A stretch of 64,000 nucleotides of DNA from Dokdonella_A ginsengisoli (GTDB taxonomy: Bacteria; Pseudomonadota; Gammaproteobacteria; Xanthomonadales; Rhodanobacteraceae), in contig NZ_JBHSHD010000002.1 of the NCBI RefSeq assembly GCF_042652785.1, positions 1 through 64,000 on the forward strand. The letters are read 5' to 3'. The translations under genes were made by a program, and so were the position numbers. Shown piece after piece: positions 54,724 through 63,681 of the stretch (the first letter of the stretch is position 1; each line of letters starts with the position of its first letter). The notes beneath the pieces were generated by a model. It ran no database searches. It had not been told where the DNA came from and saw only the letters and a program-made list of their open reading frames with translations.

Positions 54724-56484
54724 TCAGCGCTGGATGAAGTGCGTCCAGCCGATCGTCCAGTCGTCGTTGCCGTCGCGGAACGCGCCGATGTACGGAGCGG
54801 CGGTGAAGAAGCCGTCCTCGTCGATCAGGCGGCCGCCCGAGGTCAGCGGCGAACCCGCCGCCGGCAGGAAACCGGACAGGCCCGGATCGCCGGTCTCGTT
54901 GCCTTCGCCTGCGTCGAACAGCGCCTGCGCCTTGCCGGCCGTGGTGCCGCTGCTGCCGTCGGCGACCGCGACCGTGCAGTTCAGCCAGGTGTGGTCGAGC
55001 GTCAGGTCCGGACCGCCGATCAGCGCATCCGTCGCCGCGTGGTCGACGTACAGGCAGGCCTTGCCGGACTTGTTGAAGCCGCTGACCAGGATGTTGCTCA
55101 GGTGGCCGCCGGTGCCTTCCTTCAGGTGCAGGCCGTTGCCCCCGCCGCTGCCGTTGCCGATCAGGGTCACGTTCGACCAGCTCGGGATCGCGCGCGGCGA
55201 GGCGTCGTTGTTGTCGGCCTGGTTGGACGACTCGAAGCCGTTGTCGTTGCCCAGCGCCAGCGATTCGTCGGCCCACTTGACGTAGGCGAACTGCACCTTG
55301 CCGCTCCAGCCTTCGTCCCAGTCGAAGCCGTCGTCGCCGCCTTCGTAGGAGACCAGGTACTTGGCGTTGACCGTGCCGCCGAACCACTCGAAGCCGTCGT
55401 CCTTGCCGCGATAGGACTGCAGGTGCTCGAGCACGGTGCCGTCGCCGACCGCCTGGAAGGTGAACGCGTTGACTTCGCGGCCTTCGGTGAAGATGTAGCC
55501 GGCGTAGCGCGACTGCACGTAGCGCAGGCTGCCCGAGCTGTCGTGCGGGTTGTCGCCGCCGTAGCGCAGCGTGCTGTCGAATTCGCTGCGGCAGTCGAAC
55601 GGCGCGGCGATGCACTTGTTGTCCGGCGCGTTGCCCGACAGCACGATGCCGCCCCAGTCGCCCGGCGCCGGCGTCTGGCCGGTGTGGCCGTCACGCGGGC
55701 TGGTGAAGACGATCGGCGCGTACGGCGTGCCGTTGGCGACCAGCTTGGAGCCCGGATTGACGTACAGGTAGTCGGCGCTGTTGCCGCTGCCGGTGATCAG
55801 CGTGCCCGGCTCGATCGTCACGGTCGCGCTGTTGGCGTTGTCGCCGCCGACGGTGACCAGGCCTTCGAGCTCCCAGGTGGTGTCGTTGGTCAGGGTCAGG
55901 TCGCGCGTGATGGCGCCGGTCAGCACGCAGGTGCGCGGCGCGGCGCCGGCGGTGGTGCCGGCCGGGCAGGCGGTGAACTTCTTCTTGTAGGTGCAGCTCG
56001 AGCCCTTCGGCGAGGCGACGTCCTGCAGCGCGTTGAGCGTGTAGGAAATCGGCTGGTAGCCCGAATCGGCGGCCGGCGTGATCGACAGGGTCGCCTCGCC
56101 GCAGCTGGCGAACTCGATCGTCGCGCTGCCCAGGACCTTGCGCGTCGGATTTTCGGTCGGCGCGCCGTTGAAGGTGCCGCCCGCGTATTCGTACAGGTCG
56201 GTGGTGGTGCTGTACTCGAACTCGCCCAGCGCCGGCGTGGCCGACACCCACAGCGGCTTGCCGTCGTTGTCGTACAGGTAGCCGGCGATGTACAGCACGC
56301 GGGTGCCGTCCGGATTGGAGATCACGTCGAACACCCAGCCGCGCGAGGCGCCGTGCGCGTTGGAGATGTCGCCCCAGGCGCCGTCGAAGGCGTCCGACAG
56401 GCGCAGGGCGGCATGCGCCTGACCGGCGGCGAGCGAAGCGGCGATGATTCCGCCGAGCAGAAGCTTGTTGCACAGAGATTTCAT
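54724..56484 (-). CDS. Secreted beta-helix-like protein linked to the TonB receptor
   Basis: A 586-residue protein with a signal peptide (LCNKLLLGGIIAASLAAGQAHA). Residues ~30-160 are a small domain (FDGAWGDISNAHGASRGWVF, LYIAGYLYDNDGKPLWVSA). From ~190 on it looks like a parallel beta-helix or repeated-sheet protein: TNDTTWELEGLVTVGGDN, VTIEPGTLITGSG, GDWGGIVLSGNAPDNKC, then a series of GYIFTEGREVNAFTF- and GGTVNAKYLVSY-type strands. Related proteins often sit beside TonB-dependent receptors, but their ligand is unknown. It ends at a strong terminator and is 148 bp downstream of the receptor gene. Confidence 0.72.
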   Translation of the reverse strand: MKSLCNKLLLGGIIAASLAAGQAHAALRLSDAFDGAWGDISNAHGASRGWVFDVISNPDGTRVLYIAGYLYDNDGKPLWVSATPALGEFEYSTTTDLYEYAGGTFNGAPTENPTRKVLGSATIEFASCGEATLSITPAADSGYQPISYTLNALQDVASPKGSSCTYKKKFTACPAGTTAGAAPRTCVLTGAITRDLTLTNDTTWELEGLVTVGGDNANSATVTIEPGTLITGSGNSADYLYVNPGSKLVANGTPYAPIVFTSPRDGHTGQTPAPGDWGGIVLSGNAPDNKCIAAPFDCRSEFDSTLRYGGDNPHDSSGSLRYVQSRYAGYIFTEGREVNAFTFQAVGDGTVLEHLQSYRGKDDGFEWFGGTVNAKYLVSYEGGDDGFDWDEGWSGKVQFAYVKWADESLALGNDNGFESSNQADNNDASPRAIPSWSNVTLIGNGSGGGNGLHLKEGTGGHLSNILVSGFNKSGKACLYVDHAATDALIGGPDLTLDHTWLNCTVAVADGSSGTTAGKAQALFDAGEGNETGDPGLSGFLPAAGSPLTSGGRLIDEDGFFTAAPYIGAFRDGNDDWTIGWTHFIQR

Positions 56485-56632
56485 GAAATTCCCCGGTGAT
56501 TGAACAGTTCGGAGTACGAAATTCGGAGTACGGAAACCCGGCGGCGCCCGGCGCCGACCACCCCTCGTCAGCGTATGGGTGGCATGTGACGGTCGGATCG
56601 CACGCAGATGACAGTCATGCGACCCGCCGGCG

Positions 56633-59551
56633 TCACTGCTTGCGTAGCTCCGGCCGCCATTCCAGGCTCAGCAGCATTTCGCGGCCGCGCCGGTAGGCGC
56701 GCGTGGACAGCCCGCCCTGCGTGTAGTCGACCTTCGGATCGAGCAGGTTGCGCAGGCGCAGCGTCCAGCGCCAGTCGTCGGCGAAGCGCTGGCGGAACTG
56801 GAAGTCCAGCGCGTCGAACGCTTCCTCGTAGATGTCCGGCTGTCCCTGCACGCCGACCTGCGAGATGCGCCGGCCGGAACGGTTGAACAGCAGCGTCGCC
56901 TCGATGCCGCGGTCCTCGTTGAGATAGCCGAACTGGGTGTTGACGATGTAGGGCGACTGGCCCTGCATCGGCCGCGACAGGTTGGTCTGGTAGCTCGCGC
57001 TGGCCGGGTCGAGGGCGACGTTGGACTTGATCCGCGCGTAGTTGAAGCCGACGTAGAAGTCGGCCAGGTCCACGCCCTTCAGCCAGCGCTCGCCGACGAA
57101 GCCGAGCCCCTTGTGCAGCTCGAGCTCGAGGCCGTAGTTGTGCGCGCTGCGCGCGTTGGCGAAGCTGAGCAGAGGCGAGGAGCCGGGCAGGCGCAGGCGC
57201 TCGATCGGATCGCTGAACTTCTTGTCGAACGCGCCGACCGACAGGCTGTCGGTGTCGGAGAAGTAGTACTCCCAGCGCAGGTCCAGGTTGCGGATGCGCG
57301 TGGTCTTCAGATCCGGGTTGCCGAGCGTGTCGATGTCCAGTTCCGGATCGGTGAACGGCGCGCGCGACAGCTCGCGGAAATCCGGCCGCGACAGCGTGCG
57401 GCTGAAGCCGAAGCGCAGCTGCGCGTTCTCGCTGTAGATCCAGGTGAACGCCGCCGACGGCAGCCAGTTCGTGCTGTCGTCCTTGGCGACCACCGGCGGC
57501 GCGTGCTCGTTGACGATGCTGAAGGTGGTGACGTTCTGCGAATTGCTCTCGCGCCGCACGCCGAGCGCGAGGCGGTACCTGCCCTGCCAGTTGAAGTCGG
57601 CGTCGACGAAGCCGGCGTTGATCGTCTGCTCGGCGCGGTAGTTGTCGGTCGCGCGCGTGGTCTCGCGCAGCACGAAGCCGTCGGGCCGGATGTTGCCGGG
57701 CGAGAGGATGTCGCCGATCGGCCGCAGGTACAGGTCCGGATCGTTCACCAGCAGCGGCGAGTTCGGCGCCAGCTGGAAGGTGAACGTGCGGATCGCCGCG
57801 TCGCGGTCGCGCGTGGTGCGTTCGCCGCCGGCGGCGAGCTTGAGCGTCGTGCCGTCGCCGAAATCCATCGGCAGCGTGGCCTTCAGGCCGAAATCGTTCT
57901 GCTTGTCGCCCAGCTCGCCGAAGGTCGTGGAGTTGGAATCCGAGCGCCGCGAGAATTCGAGCACGTCCGCGCCGGCGTAGTCGTAGCGGTAGCGGCGCGT
58001 GTTCGGCTCGTCGCGTTCGGCCTTGGCCCAGGTGTAGCGCCAGTCGATCTCCAGGTCGCGCGCGGCCGGGAACGCGTGGTGGCCGCTCAGCTGCTCGGCG
58101 TGCAGCTGGTTCTCGACCCACTTCTGCTCGTAGAAGCGCGAGTCGACGCTGTCGACCGTGCCGTCGCTGATCTTGGCGCGGTCGTCGGTCTGGCGCAGCA
58201 GCAGGCTGGTCAGGCCGATGCGGTGGTTCATGCCCAGGTCGAGGCCGACGCCGAGGAAATAGCTCGCGTCGATGCTGCGCTGGGTGTCGTCCACGCTTTG
58301 TTTGGCGACCGGATTGAGACCGGAGTTGCTCGCCGCGTAGACGTTGCGCGTCTCTTCGAAGCGGTCCCAGTTCTGGTTGTAGCGCACCGCGCCGATCACG
58401 CCCAGGCGCACGTCCTCGGCGACCTGGAAACCGTTGCCGATGCCCAGCGAGAAGCCGCTGTCCGGCCCGATCTTCTTTGGGTAGATGCCGTAGCCGCCGC
58501 CGGCCAGGTCGCGGCCGTAGGTGGCCAGCTGCTCCGGGGTCGCGCCGTCCGGGTCGGCGCCCGACTGCGGCCGCAGGTAGCGCCCGCCGGAGATCGCACC
58601 GGCCAGCGAACCGGGCATCTCGCGCGCGCCGTCGTCGTAGCCGGTCCAGTCCTCGCCGCCGCCGCGGTAGCGCAGGCCCTTCTCGCCGGTGGTGCCGTCG
58701 ACGTAGCCGAGCGTGCCCTGCGCGCGGAAGAAGAACCCCTGCGGCACCTCGCGCGTGCGCAGCTGCACCGTACCGCCGCCGAACTCGCCGGGCATGTCGG
58801 GCGAGTAGGACTTCTGCACGACCACGCCGTCGAGCAGCTCGTTCGGGAACAGGTCGAGCGGCACCACGCGGCGCGTGTAATCCGGGCTCGGAATCGGCGC
58901 GCCGTTGAGCAGCACGCTGGAATAGCGCTCGCCCAGGCCGCGCACGTAGACGTACTTGCCGTCGACCAGGGTCAGTCCGGTCACGCGCTTGAGCGTGGTG
59001 GCGACGTCGGAATCGCCGGTGCGCGCGATCTGCTCGGCGCCGATCGCCTCGGTGACCACGCCCGAGCTGCGGCGTTCGTCGAGGTACAGCGTCTGCGATC
59101 CGGTGGCGACGCGGCCGTGCACGGTGACGCCGGAAAGCTGGTTCGGCGCGCCGCCGCCGTCGCCGCCCGACGCCGTCGCCTCCGCGGCGACGACGATCTC
59201 GGCCAGCGCCGACTTGCCCGCCTCGACCTGGATGCCGTCGCGCAGCGAGGTGCCGTAGCCCTCGGCGTCGACGGCGATGCCGTAGGTGCCCGGCGGCACG
59301 TCGATGTGCGCGTCGCCGGCGGCGTCGGTGCTCACCTCGCGCGTCACGTCGCCGCCCGCGGCGGCGCTGCCGAGCAGGCTGATCTTCGCCGCCACGCCCT
59401 TGCCGTCGGCCGCGCGCACGCGCACCAGCAGCGGCGCCGCCGTGCGGCCCTGTTCGACACCCTCCGCCGCCGATTGCGCGCGCGGCGCCTCGGTCATGAA
59501 CAACATCACGGCGACGGCGATCGCCGACAGCCGCAGGCCTCCAGTCATCAT
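56633..59551 (-). CDS. TonB-dependent outer-membrane receptor with carboxypeptidase-regulatory N-domain
   Basis: A 972-residue protein. A signal peptide (RLSAIAVAVMLFMTEAPRAQ) is followed by a carboxypeptidase-regulatory-like domain (LVRVRAADGKGVAAKISLLG, VPPGTYGIAVDAEGYG), the plug (DVATTLKRVTGLTLVDGKYV, VRGLGERYSSVLLNGAPIPS, FGGGTVQLRTREVP) and the C-terminal beta-barrel. Such receptors import large or scarce substrates using TonB energy; the substrate here cannot be read off. The last residues (LSLEWRPELRKQ) lack the usual terminal Phe/Trp. It should be co-regulated with the beta-helix gene downstream. Confidence 0.9.
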   Translation of the reverse strand: MMTGGLRLSAIAVAVMLFMTEAPRAQSAAEGVEQGRTAAPLLVRVRAADGKGVAAKISLLGSAAAGGDVTREVSTDAAGDAHIDVPPGTYGIAVDAEGYGTSLRDGIQVEAGKSALAEIVVAAEATASGGDGGGAPNQLSGVTVHGRVATGSQTLYLDERRSSGVVTEAIGAEQIARTGDSDVATTLKRVTGLTLVDGKYVYVRGLGERYSSVLLNGAPIPSPDYTRRVVPLDLFPNELLDGVVVQKSYSPDMPGEFGGGTVQLRTREVPQGFFFRAQGTLGYVDGTTGEKGLRYRGGGEDWTGYDDGAREMPGSLAGAISGGRYLRPQSGADPDGATPEQLATYGRDLAGGGYGIYPKKIGPDSGFSLGIGNGFQVAEDVRLGVIGAVRYNQNWDRFEETRNVYAASNSGLNPVAKQSVDDTQRSIDASYFLGVGLDLGMNHRIGLTSLLLRQTDDRAKISDGTVDSVDSRFYEQKWVENQLHAEQLSGHHAFPAARDLEIDWRYTWAKAERDEPNTRRYRYDYAGADVLEFSRRSDSNSTTFGELGDKQNDFGLKATLPMDFGDGTTLKLAAGGERTTRDRDAAIRTFTFQLAPNSPLLVNDPDLYLRPIGDILSPGNIRPDGFVLRETTRATDNYRAEQTINAGFVDADFNWQGRYRLALGVRRESNSQNVTTFSIVNEHAPPVVAKDDSTNWLPSAAFTWIYSENAQLRFGFSRTLSRPDFRELSRAPFTDPELDIDTLGNPDLKTTRIRNLDLRWEYYFSDTDSLSVGAFDKKFSDPIERLRLPGSSPLLSFANARSAHNYGLELELHKGLGFVGERWLKGVDLADFYVGFNYARIKSNVALDPASASYQTNLSRPMQGQSPYIVNTQFGYLNEDRGIEATLLFNRSGRRISQVGVQGQPDIYEEAFDALDFQFRQRFADDWRWTLRLRNLLDPKVDYTQGGLSTRAYRRGREMLLSLEWRPELRKQ

Positions 59552-59732
59552 GCGTTCCCCACTTCCGTTCGCGGACCCGGGCTGGCCCGGGTCGAGTCAA
59601 GCGGACGAACCTAACCGCCGTGTCTTACGACGGGATGACCGGAGCGCGCCGCGGCCGGCGGCGGTCGCAATTGTTTCGCGTCCAAGAGCGCACTTGGCTC
59701 TACAATGACGCGTTTTTCGGCCGGTTCCCCGC

Positions 59733-61418
59733 GTGAAAGAACTCCTTCTCGATTCGCTCCACCATGCCCTGCGCGCGCTCGCCGCCGACGGCACGCTGCC
59801 GACGGACGCCGCGCCGGCCTTCGTCGTCGAACGCACCAAGAGCCGCGAGCACGGCGACTTCGCGACCAATCTCGCCCTGCTGCTGGCCAAGGCCGCCGGC
59901 AGGAAGCCGCGCGACCTCGCCGCGGCCCTGGTCGCGGCGCTGCCCGCGCACGCGGAGATCGCCAAGGTCGAGATCGCCGGCCCCGGCTTCATCAACTTCT
60001 TCCTGAGCCCGGCCGCGTACCAGCGCGAGGTGCGCACCGCGCTGGAGCAGGCGGCGGACTACGGGCGAGGCGCGGCCGGCGGCGGACGCACGGCCGGCGT
60101 GGAGTACGTGTCGGCCAATCCGACCGGACCGCTGCACGTCGGCCACGGCCGCGGCGCGGCGATCGGCGACTGCCTGGCCCGCGTGCTGCAGGCCAACGGC
60201 TGGCAGGTCAAGCGCGAGTTCTACTACAACGACGCCGGCGCGCAGATCGACAACCTCGCGCTGTCGGTGCAGGCGCGTGCGCACGGCCAGGGCCCCGACG
60301 ACGCCGGCTGGCCGGCCGACGGCTACCGCGGCGACTACATCAACGACGTCGCGCAGGCCTATCTCGGCCGCGCCAGCGTCGAGGTCGACGGCCAGGCCGT
60401 CACCGGCGCCGGCGATCCCGGCGACCTGGACGCGATCCGCCGCTTCGCGGTCGCCTACCTGCGGCGCGAGCAGAACGCCGACCTGGCCGCGTTCGGCGTC
60501 GCGTTCGACGTGTATTTCCTCGAGTCCTCGCTGTACGGCGGCGGCCAGGTCGAGCGCACGGTGCACGAGCTGGTCGCGCACGGCCACACCTACGAGGAAG
60601 GCGGCGCGCTGTGGCTGCGCACCACCGAGTTCGGCGACGACAAGGACCGCGTGATGCGCAAGTCCGACGGCAGCTACACGTATTTCGTGCCGGACATCGC
60701 CTACCACTACAGCAAGTGGCAGCGCGGCTACGAGCGCGCCATCACCGAGCTGGGTTCGGACCACCACGGCACCCTGATGCGCGTGAAGGCCGGCCTGCAG
60801 GCGCTCGACGTCGGCATCCCGAAGGGCTGGCCGGAGTACGTGCTGCACCAGATGGTCACGGTCATGCGCAGCGGCGAGGAAGTGAAGCTGTCCAAGCGCG
60901 CCGGCAGCTACGTGACCCTGCGCGACCTCATCGACGAAGTCGGCCGCGACGCCACGCGCTGGTTCCTGGCCGCGCGCAAGTCGGACTCGCAGCTGGTGTT
61001 CGACATCGACCTGGCGCGCGCGCAGACCAACGACAACCCGGTCTACTACGTGCAGTACGCGCACGCGCGCGTGGCCAGCGTGATGCGCCAGCTCGGCGAG
61101 CGCGGCCACGCCTGGGATCGCGCGAACGGCCTGGCCGCGCTCGCGCGCCTGGACGGCGAGGCCGAGCAACTGGTGATGGTCGAGCTGTCGCGCTATGCCG
61201 AGGTCGTCGAGGCGGCCGGCGCCAACCTCGAGCCGCACCTGATCGCCAACTACCTGCGCGAACTGGCTGCCGCCTTCCACGGCTGGTACAACTCCAGCCA
61301 GTTCATCGTCGACGACGCCGACCTGCGCGACGCGCGGCTGGCGCTCGCCAACGCGGTGCGCCAGGTGCTGGCGAACGGACTCGACCTGTTGGGCGTCTCG
61401 GCGCCGGAGAGCATGTAA
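59733..61418 (+). CDS. argS: Arginyl-tRNA synthetase
   Basis: Charges tRNA-Arg. 561 residues. The N-terminal Arg-tRNA-specific domain is followed by the class I motif HVGHGRGAAIGD in SANPTGPLHVGHGRG, KLSKRAGSY in the KMSKS position, and the C-terminal anticodon-binding domain (DNPVYYVQYAHARVASVMR). Start GTG 59733; a TACAAT at 59701-59706 could be its -10. Its stop overlaps the SPOR gene start as TAATG. Confidence 0.96.
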   Translation: MKELLLDSLHHALRALAADGTLPTDAAPAFVVERTKSREHGDFATNLALLLAKAAGRKPRDLAAALVAALPAHAEIAKVEIAGPGFINFFLSPAAYQREVRTALEQAADYGRGAAGGGRTAGVEYVSANPTGPLHVGHGRGAAIGDCLARVLQANGWQVKREFYYNDAGAQIDNLALSVQARAHGQGPDDAGWPADGYRGDYINDVAQAYLGRASVEVDGQAVTGAGDPGDLDAIRRFAVAYLRREQNADLAAFGVAFDVYFLESSLYGGGQVERTVHELVAHGHTYEEGGALWLRTTEFGDDKDRVMRKSDGSYTYFVPDIAYHYSKWQRGYERAITELGSDHHGTLMRVKAGLQALDVGIPKGWPEYVLHQMVTVMRSGEEVKLSKRAGSYVTLRDLIDEVGRDATRWFLAARKSDSQLVFDIDLARAQTNDNPVYYVQYAHARVASVMRQLGERGHAWDRANGLAALARLDGEAEQLVMVELSRYAEVVEAAGANLEPHLIANYLRELAAAFHGWYNSSQFIVDDADLRDARLALANAVRQVLANGLDLLGVSAPESM

Positions 61419-62056
61419 TGGCTGCGAAGAAGAACGGTCGCCAGGCGACGCGCGGCGGCAACGGCGCGCAGAAGCCGGCTTGGCTGTGGGTGCTGGTCGG
61501 CATGCTGCTCGGCATCGGCCTGATGCTGGTCGTGCTCGGCAAGGACTGGGCGCCGCTGCTGCGCAAGAAGAACCTGCCGCAGCCGAATCCGGAGGCGACC
61601 GCGCCGCGCGAGAGCGAGACGCCGGTGGCCGAGGCCAAGCCGCCGCCGAAGAAGAACTACGACTTCTACCAGGTGCTGCCGGAAGCCGAGGTGGTGATCC
61701 CCGACGCCGAGCTGTCGGCCAAGGCCAAGGCCGAGAAGCAGGCGCGCGCCAATCCGGCGGCACCGGCGACGGCGCCGGGCACCGCCCCCGCCGGCACCGC
61801 GGCGCCCGCCGCGGGCGCGCGCTACGTGCTGCAGACCAGTTCGTACCCGGACCCGAAGGCCGCCGACGAAGCCAAGGCCAAGCTCGCGCTTTCCGGCTTC
61901 AGCGCGCAGGTGCAGCCGGTGACGATCAACGGCAAGACCTGGCACCGCGTGCGCCTGGGCCCCTACGCCAGCGCGAGCGAACTCGAGGCGGCGAAGAAAT
62001 CGCTGGCCGAGAACGGCATCAGTGCGATCGCGCTGAAGGAACAGCCGGCGCAGTAG
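61418..62056 (+). CDS. SPOR domain protein (FtsN-like)
   Basis: A 212-residue membrane protein: a basic cytoplasmic start, one membrane segment (WLWVLVGMLLGIGLMLVVL), a Pro/Ala/Lys linker, and a C-terminal SPOR domain (RYVLQTSSYPDPKAADEAKA, WHRVRLGPYASASELEAAKK). SPOR domains bind denuded glycan strands at the septum, as FtsN does. The argS-SPOR gene order is seen in other Gammaproteobacteria. The 3' end overlaps the convergent propeller gene by 38 bp. Confidence 0.88.
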   Translation: MAAKKNGRQATRGGNGAQKPAWLWVLVGMLLGIGLMLVVLGKDWAPLLRKKNLPQPNPEATAPRESETPVAEAKPPPKKNYDFYQVLPEAEVVIPDAELSAKAKAEKQARANPAAPATAPGTAPAGTAAPAAGARYVLQTSSYPDPKAADEAKAKLALSGFSAQVQPVTINGKTWHRVRLGPYASASELEAAKKSLAENGISAIALKEQPAQ

Positions 62057-63629
62057 GCGCCGCGGCCTCGAAGCCGGCGGCGAAGATGCGGTCGCCGACG
62101 GCGAACGTCGCGGTGACGGCGCAGTCCTGCGTCACCGGCGCGGTCGTGTAGACGTCGCCGGCCAGCGCGCCGCCGCAACCGCTCACGTCGGCGACGACGT
62201 AACCCGGCTCCGGCTGCACGAGGAACGTCGCGACCTCGCCGTCGTTCACCGTCTGCACCGTCGCCGGATCGATCGAACCGGCGCCGACCGTGCCCGGCGT
62301 CACCTGGTGCGTGGTCTGCGGCGCAGCGAAGCGATAGACGACGCCGGCGTCGGTATCGGCGACGTAGAGGTTGCCGGCCTCGTCCTCGCCGAAGCCCGAG
62401 TAGGTGCCGTAGCCGTCGGCGTCGTCGCGCCAGCGCTGGTAGGACCAGTGGTCCTGCTCGTCGGCGCTGGCGAGGAAGATCTCGCTCGAGCACGAGTCGG
62501 CGAACACGTACGTGCCCTGCAGCGCCGGGATCGGCCCGCGGAAGCGGTAGCCGCCGGTGACCGCGCAGCGTGCGCCGGCGTGGTCGTACTCGAGCAGCGG
62601 CGGCACGCTCGGCGGCAGCGGATCGGCGCAGACGTTGGCGCTGTTGTAGCGCGCGGTGCCTTCCAGGCAGTGCCAGCCGTAGAAGCGCGGCTCGTCCGAA
62701 GCGGGCGCGCGCCGGTCGATCTCCTCGAACTGGCTCTGCCCGACGTCGCCGATCCACATCTCGCCGGTGGCGCGGTCGAAGCTCCAGCGCCACGGATTGC
62801 GGAAGCCGTACAGCCAGATCTCGTCGCAGGTCTGGCTGTCGCCCAGGTACGGGTTGTCCGGCGGGATCGCGTACTCGGCCGGCGCACCGGCCGCGGCGCC
62901 GCACATCTCCTCCGTTGCCGCCGCACCGCGCGTGTCGACGTCGATGCGCAGCATCTTGCCGCGCAGGTAGTACTGCACGCCGCCGCTGCTGCCGCAGCTG
63001 GCCGGATTGCCGTCGGCCGCCTTCTTCCACAGGCATTCGGCGAAGCCGTTGGTGCCGCCTTCCTGGCCGCCGTCGCCGGAGGACATGTACAGGTAGCCGT
63101 CGGTGCCGAAGTGGATGTCGCCGCCGTTGTGGAACTGCACGTTGGTGCCGGGAATGCGCATGACCACGGTGCCGGCCGGATCGGCGACGTCCGCGTCGCC
63201 GGCCGAGACCACGTAGCGTTCGAGCACCTCGTCCGGACCGGTGCCCAGGCAGGTGCCCGGCGGCGAACAGCCCGGCGGGCGGATCGAAACGACGTAGAAC
63301 TCGTCGGCGTGCGGCAGGCCGGGCTTGCCGTAGTTCGGATGGAACGCGAGCCCGAGCAGGCCGCCGGTGCCGCCGCTGCCCGGATAGGTGACGGGCACGC
63401 TGAGGAACGGCGTCGGCAGCAGGACCCCGTCCCTGATGACGCGGATCGAGCCGGCCTGGCTGATCACGAACAGCCGCCCGCTGCCGTCGTTCGGCGCGCG
63501 TACGCCGATCGGCGCGGCGACCTCGTCGGTGACCGTCTGCAGCGTCAGGCCGGGCGGCACGCCCTGTGCCGGCGCGAAGCCGGCGGCGAAGGCGAGGACG
63601 AGCACCGGCCATGCCGCGAATCGTTGCAT
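62019..63629 (-). CDS. Secreted sorbosone/glucose dehydrogenase-like beta-propeller
   Basis: A 536-residue protein with a signal peptide (MQRFAAWPVLVLAFAAGFAPAQ). Residues ~25-420 are a PQQ-type sugar dehydrogenase beta-propeller (GRLFVISQAGSIRVI, GLLGLAFHPNYG, HNGGDIHFGTDGYLYMSSGD, YGFRNPWRWSFDRATGEMWI, GNLYVADTDAGVVYRF). A C-terminal InlB/SprB-like bacterial repeat follows (TPGTVGAGSIDPATVQTV, VSGCGGALAGDVYTT). The end carries VGDRIFAAGFE. GGAGGG six bases before ATG 63629 fixes the start. PQQ dependence is not proven. It overlaps the SPOR gene by 38 bp. Confidence 0.85.
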   Translation of the reverse strand: MQRFAAWPVLVLAFAAGFAPAQGVPPGLTLQTVTDEVAAPIGVRAPNDGSGRLFVISQAGSIRVIRDGVLLPTPFLSVPVTYPGSGGTGGLLGLAFHPNYGKPGLPHADEFYVVSIRPPGCSPPGTCLGTGPDEVLERYVVSAGDADVADPAGTVVMRIPGTNVQFHNGGDIHFGTDGYLYMSSGDGGQEGGTNGFAECLWKKAADGNPASCGSSGGVQYYLRGKMLRIDVDTRGAAATEEMCGAAAGAPAEYAIPPDNPYLGDSQTCDEIWLYGFRNPWRWSFDRATGEMWIGDVGQSQFEEIDRRAPASDEPRFYGWHCLEGTARYNSANVCADPLPPSVPPLLEYDHAGARCAVTGGYRFRGPIPALQGTYVFADSCSSEIFLASADEQDHWSYQRWRDDADGYGTYSGFGEDEAGNLYVADTDAGVVYRFAAPQTTHQVTPGTVGAGSIDPATVQTVNDGEVATFLVQPEPGYVVADVSGCGGALAGDVYTTAPVTQDCAVTATFAVGDRIFAAGFEAAAPTAPAVPSARSH

Positions 63630-63681
63630 CGCACCCTCCCGCTTCGCGCGCCGCGCGGAACCCGGCGCGGCGCGCCCGCGC

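Noticed and set aside
57113..59614. An 833-codon plus-strand frame opposite the TonB receptor
   Set aside because: Composition biased to V/A/R/E with no recognisable fold; it is the antisense shadow of the receptor gene.
59733..61418. Missing KMSKS motif in argS as an anomaly
   Set aside because: Bacterial ArgRS enzymes commonly have a divergent motif; KLSKR here is within the family range.
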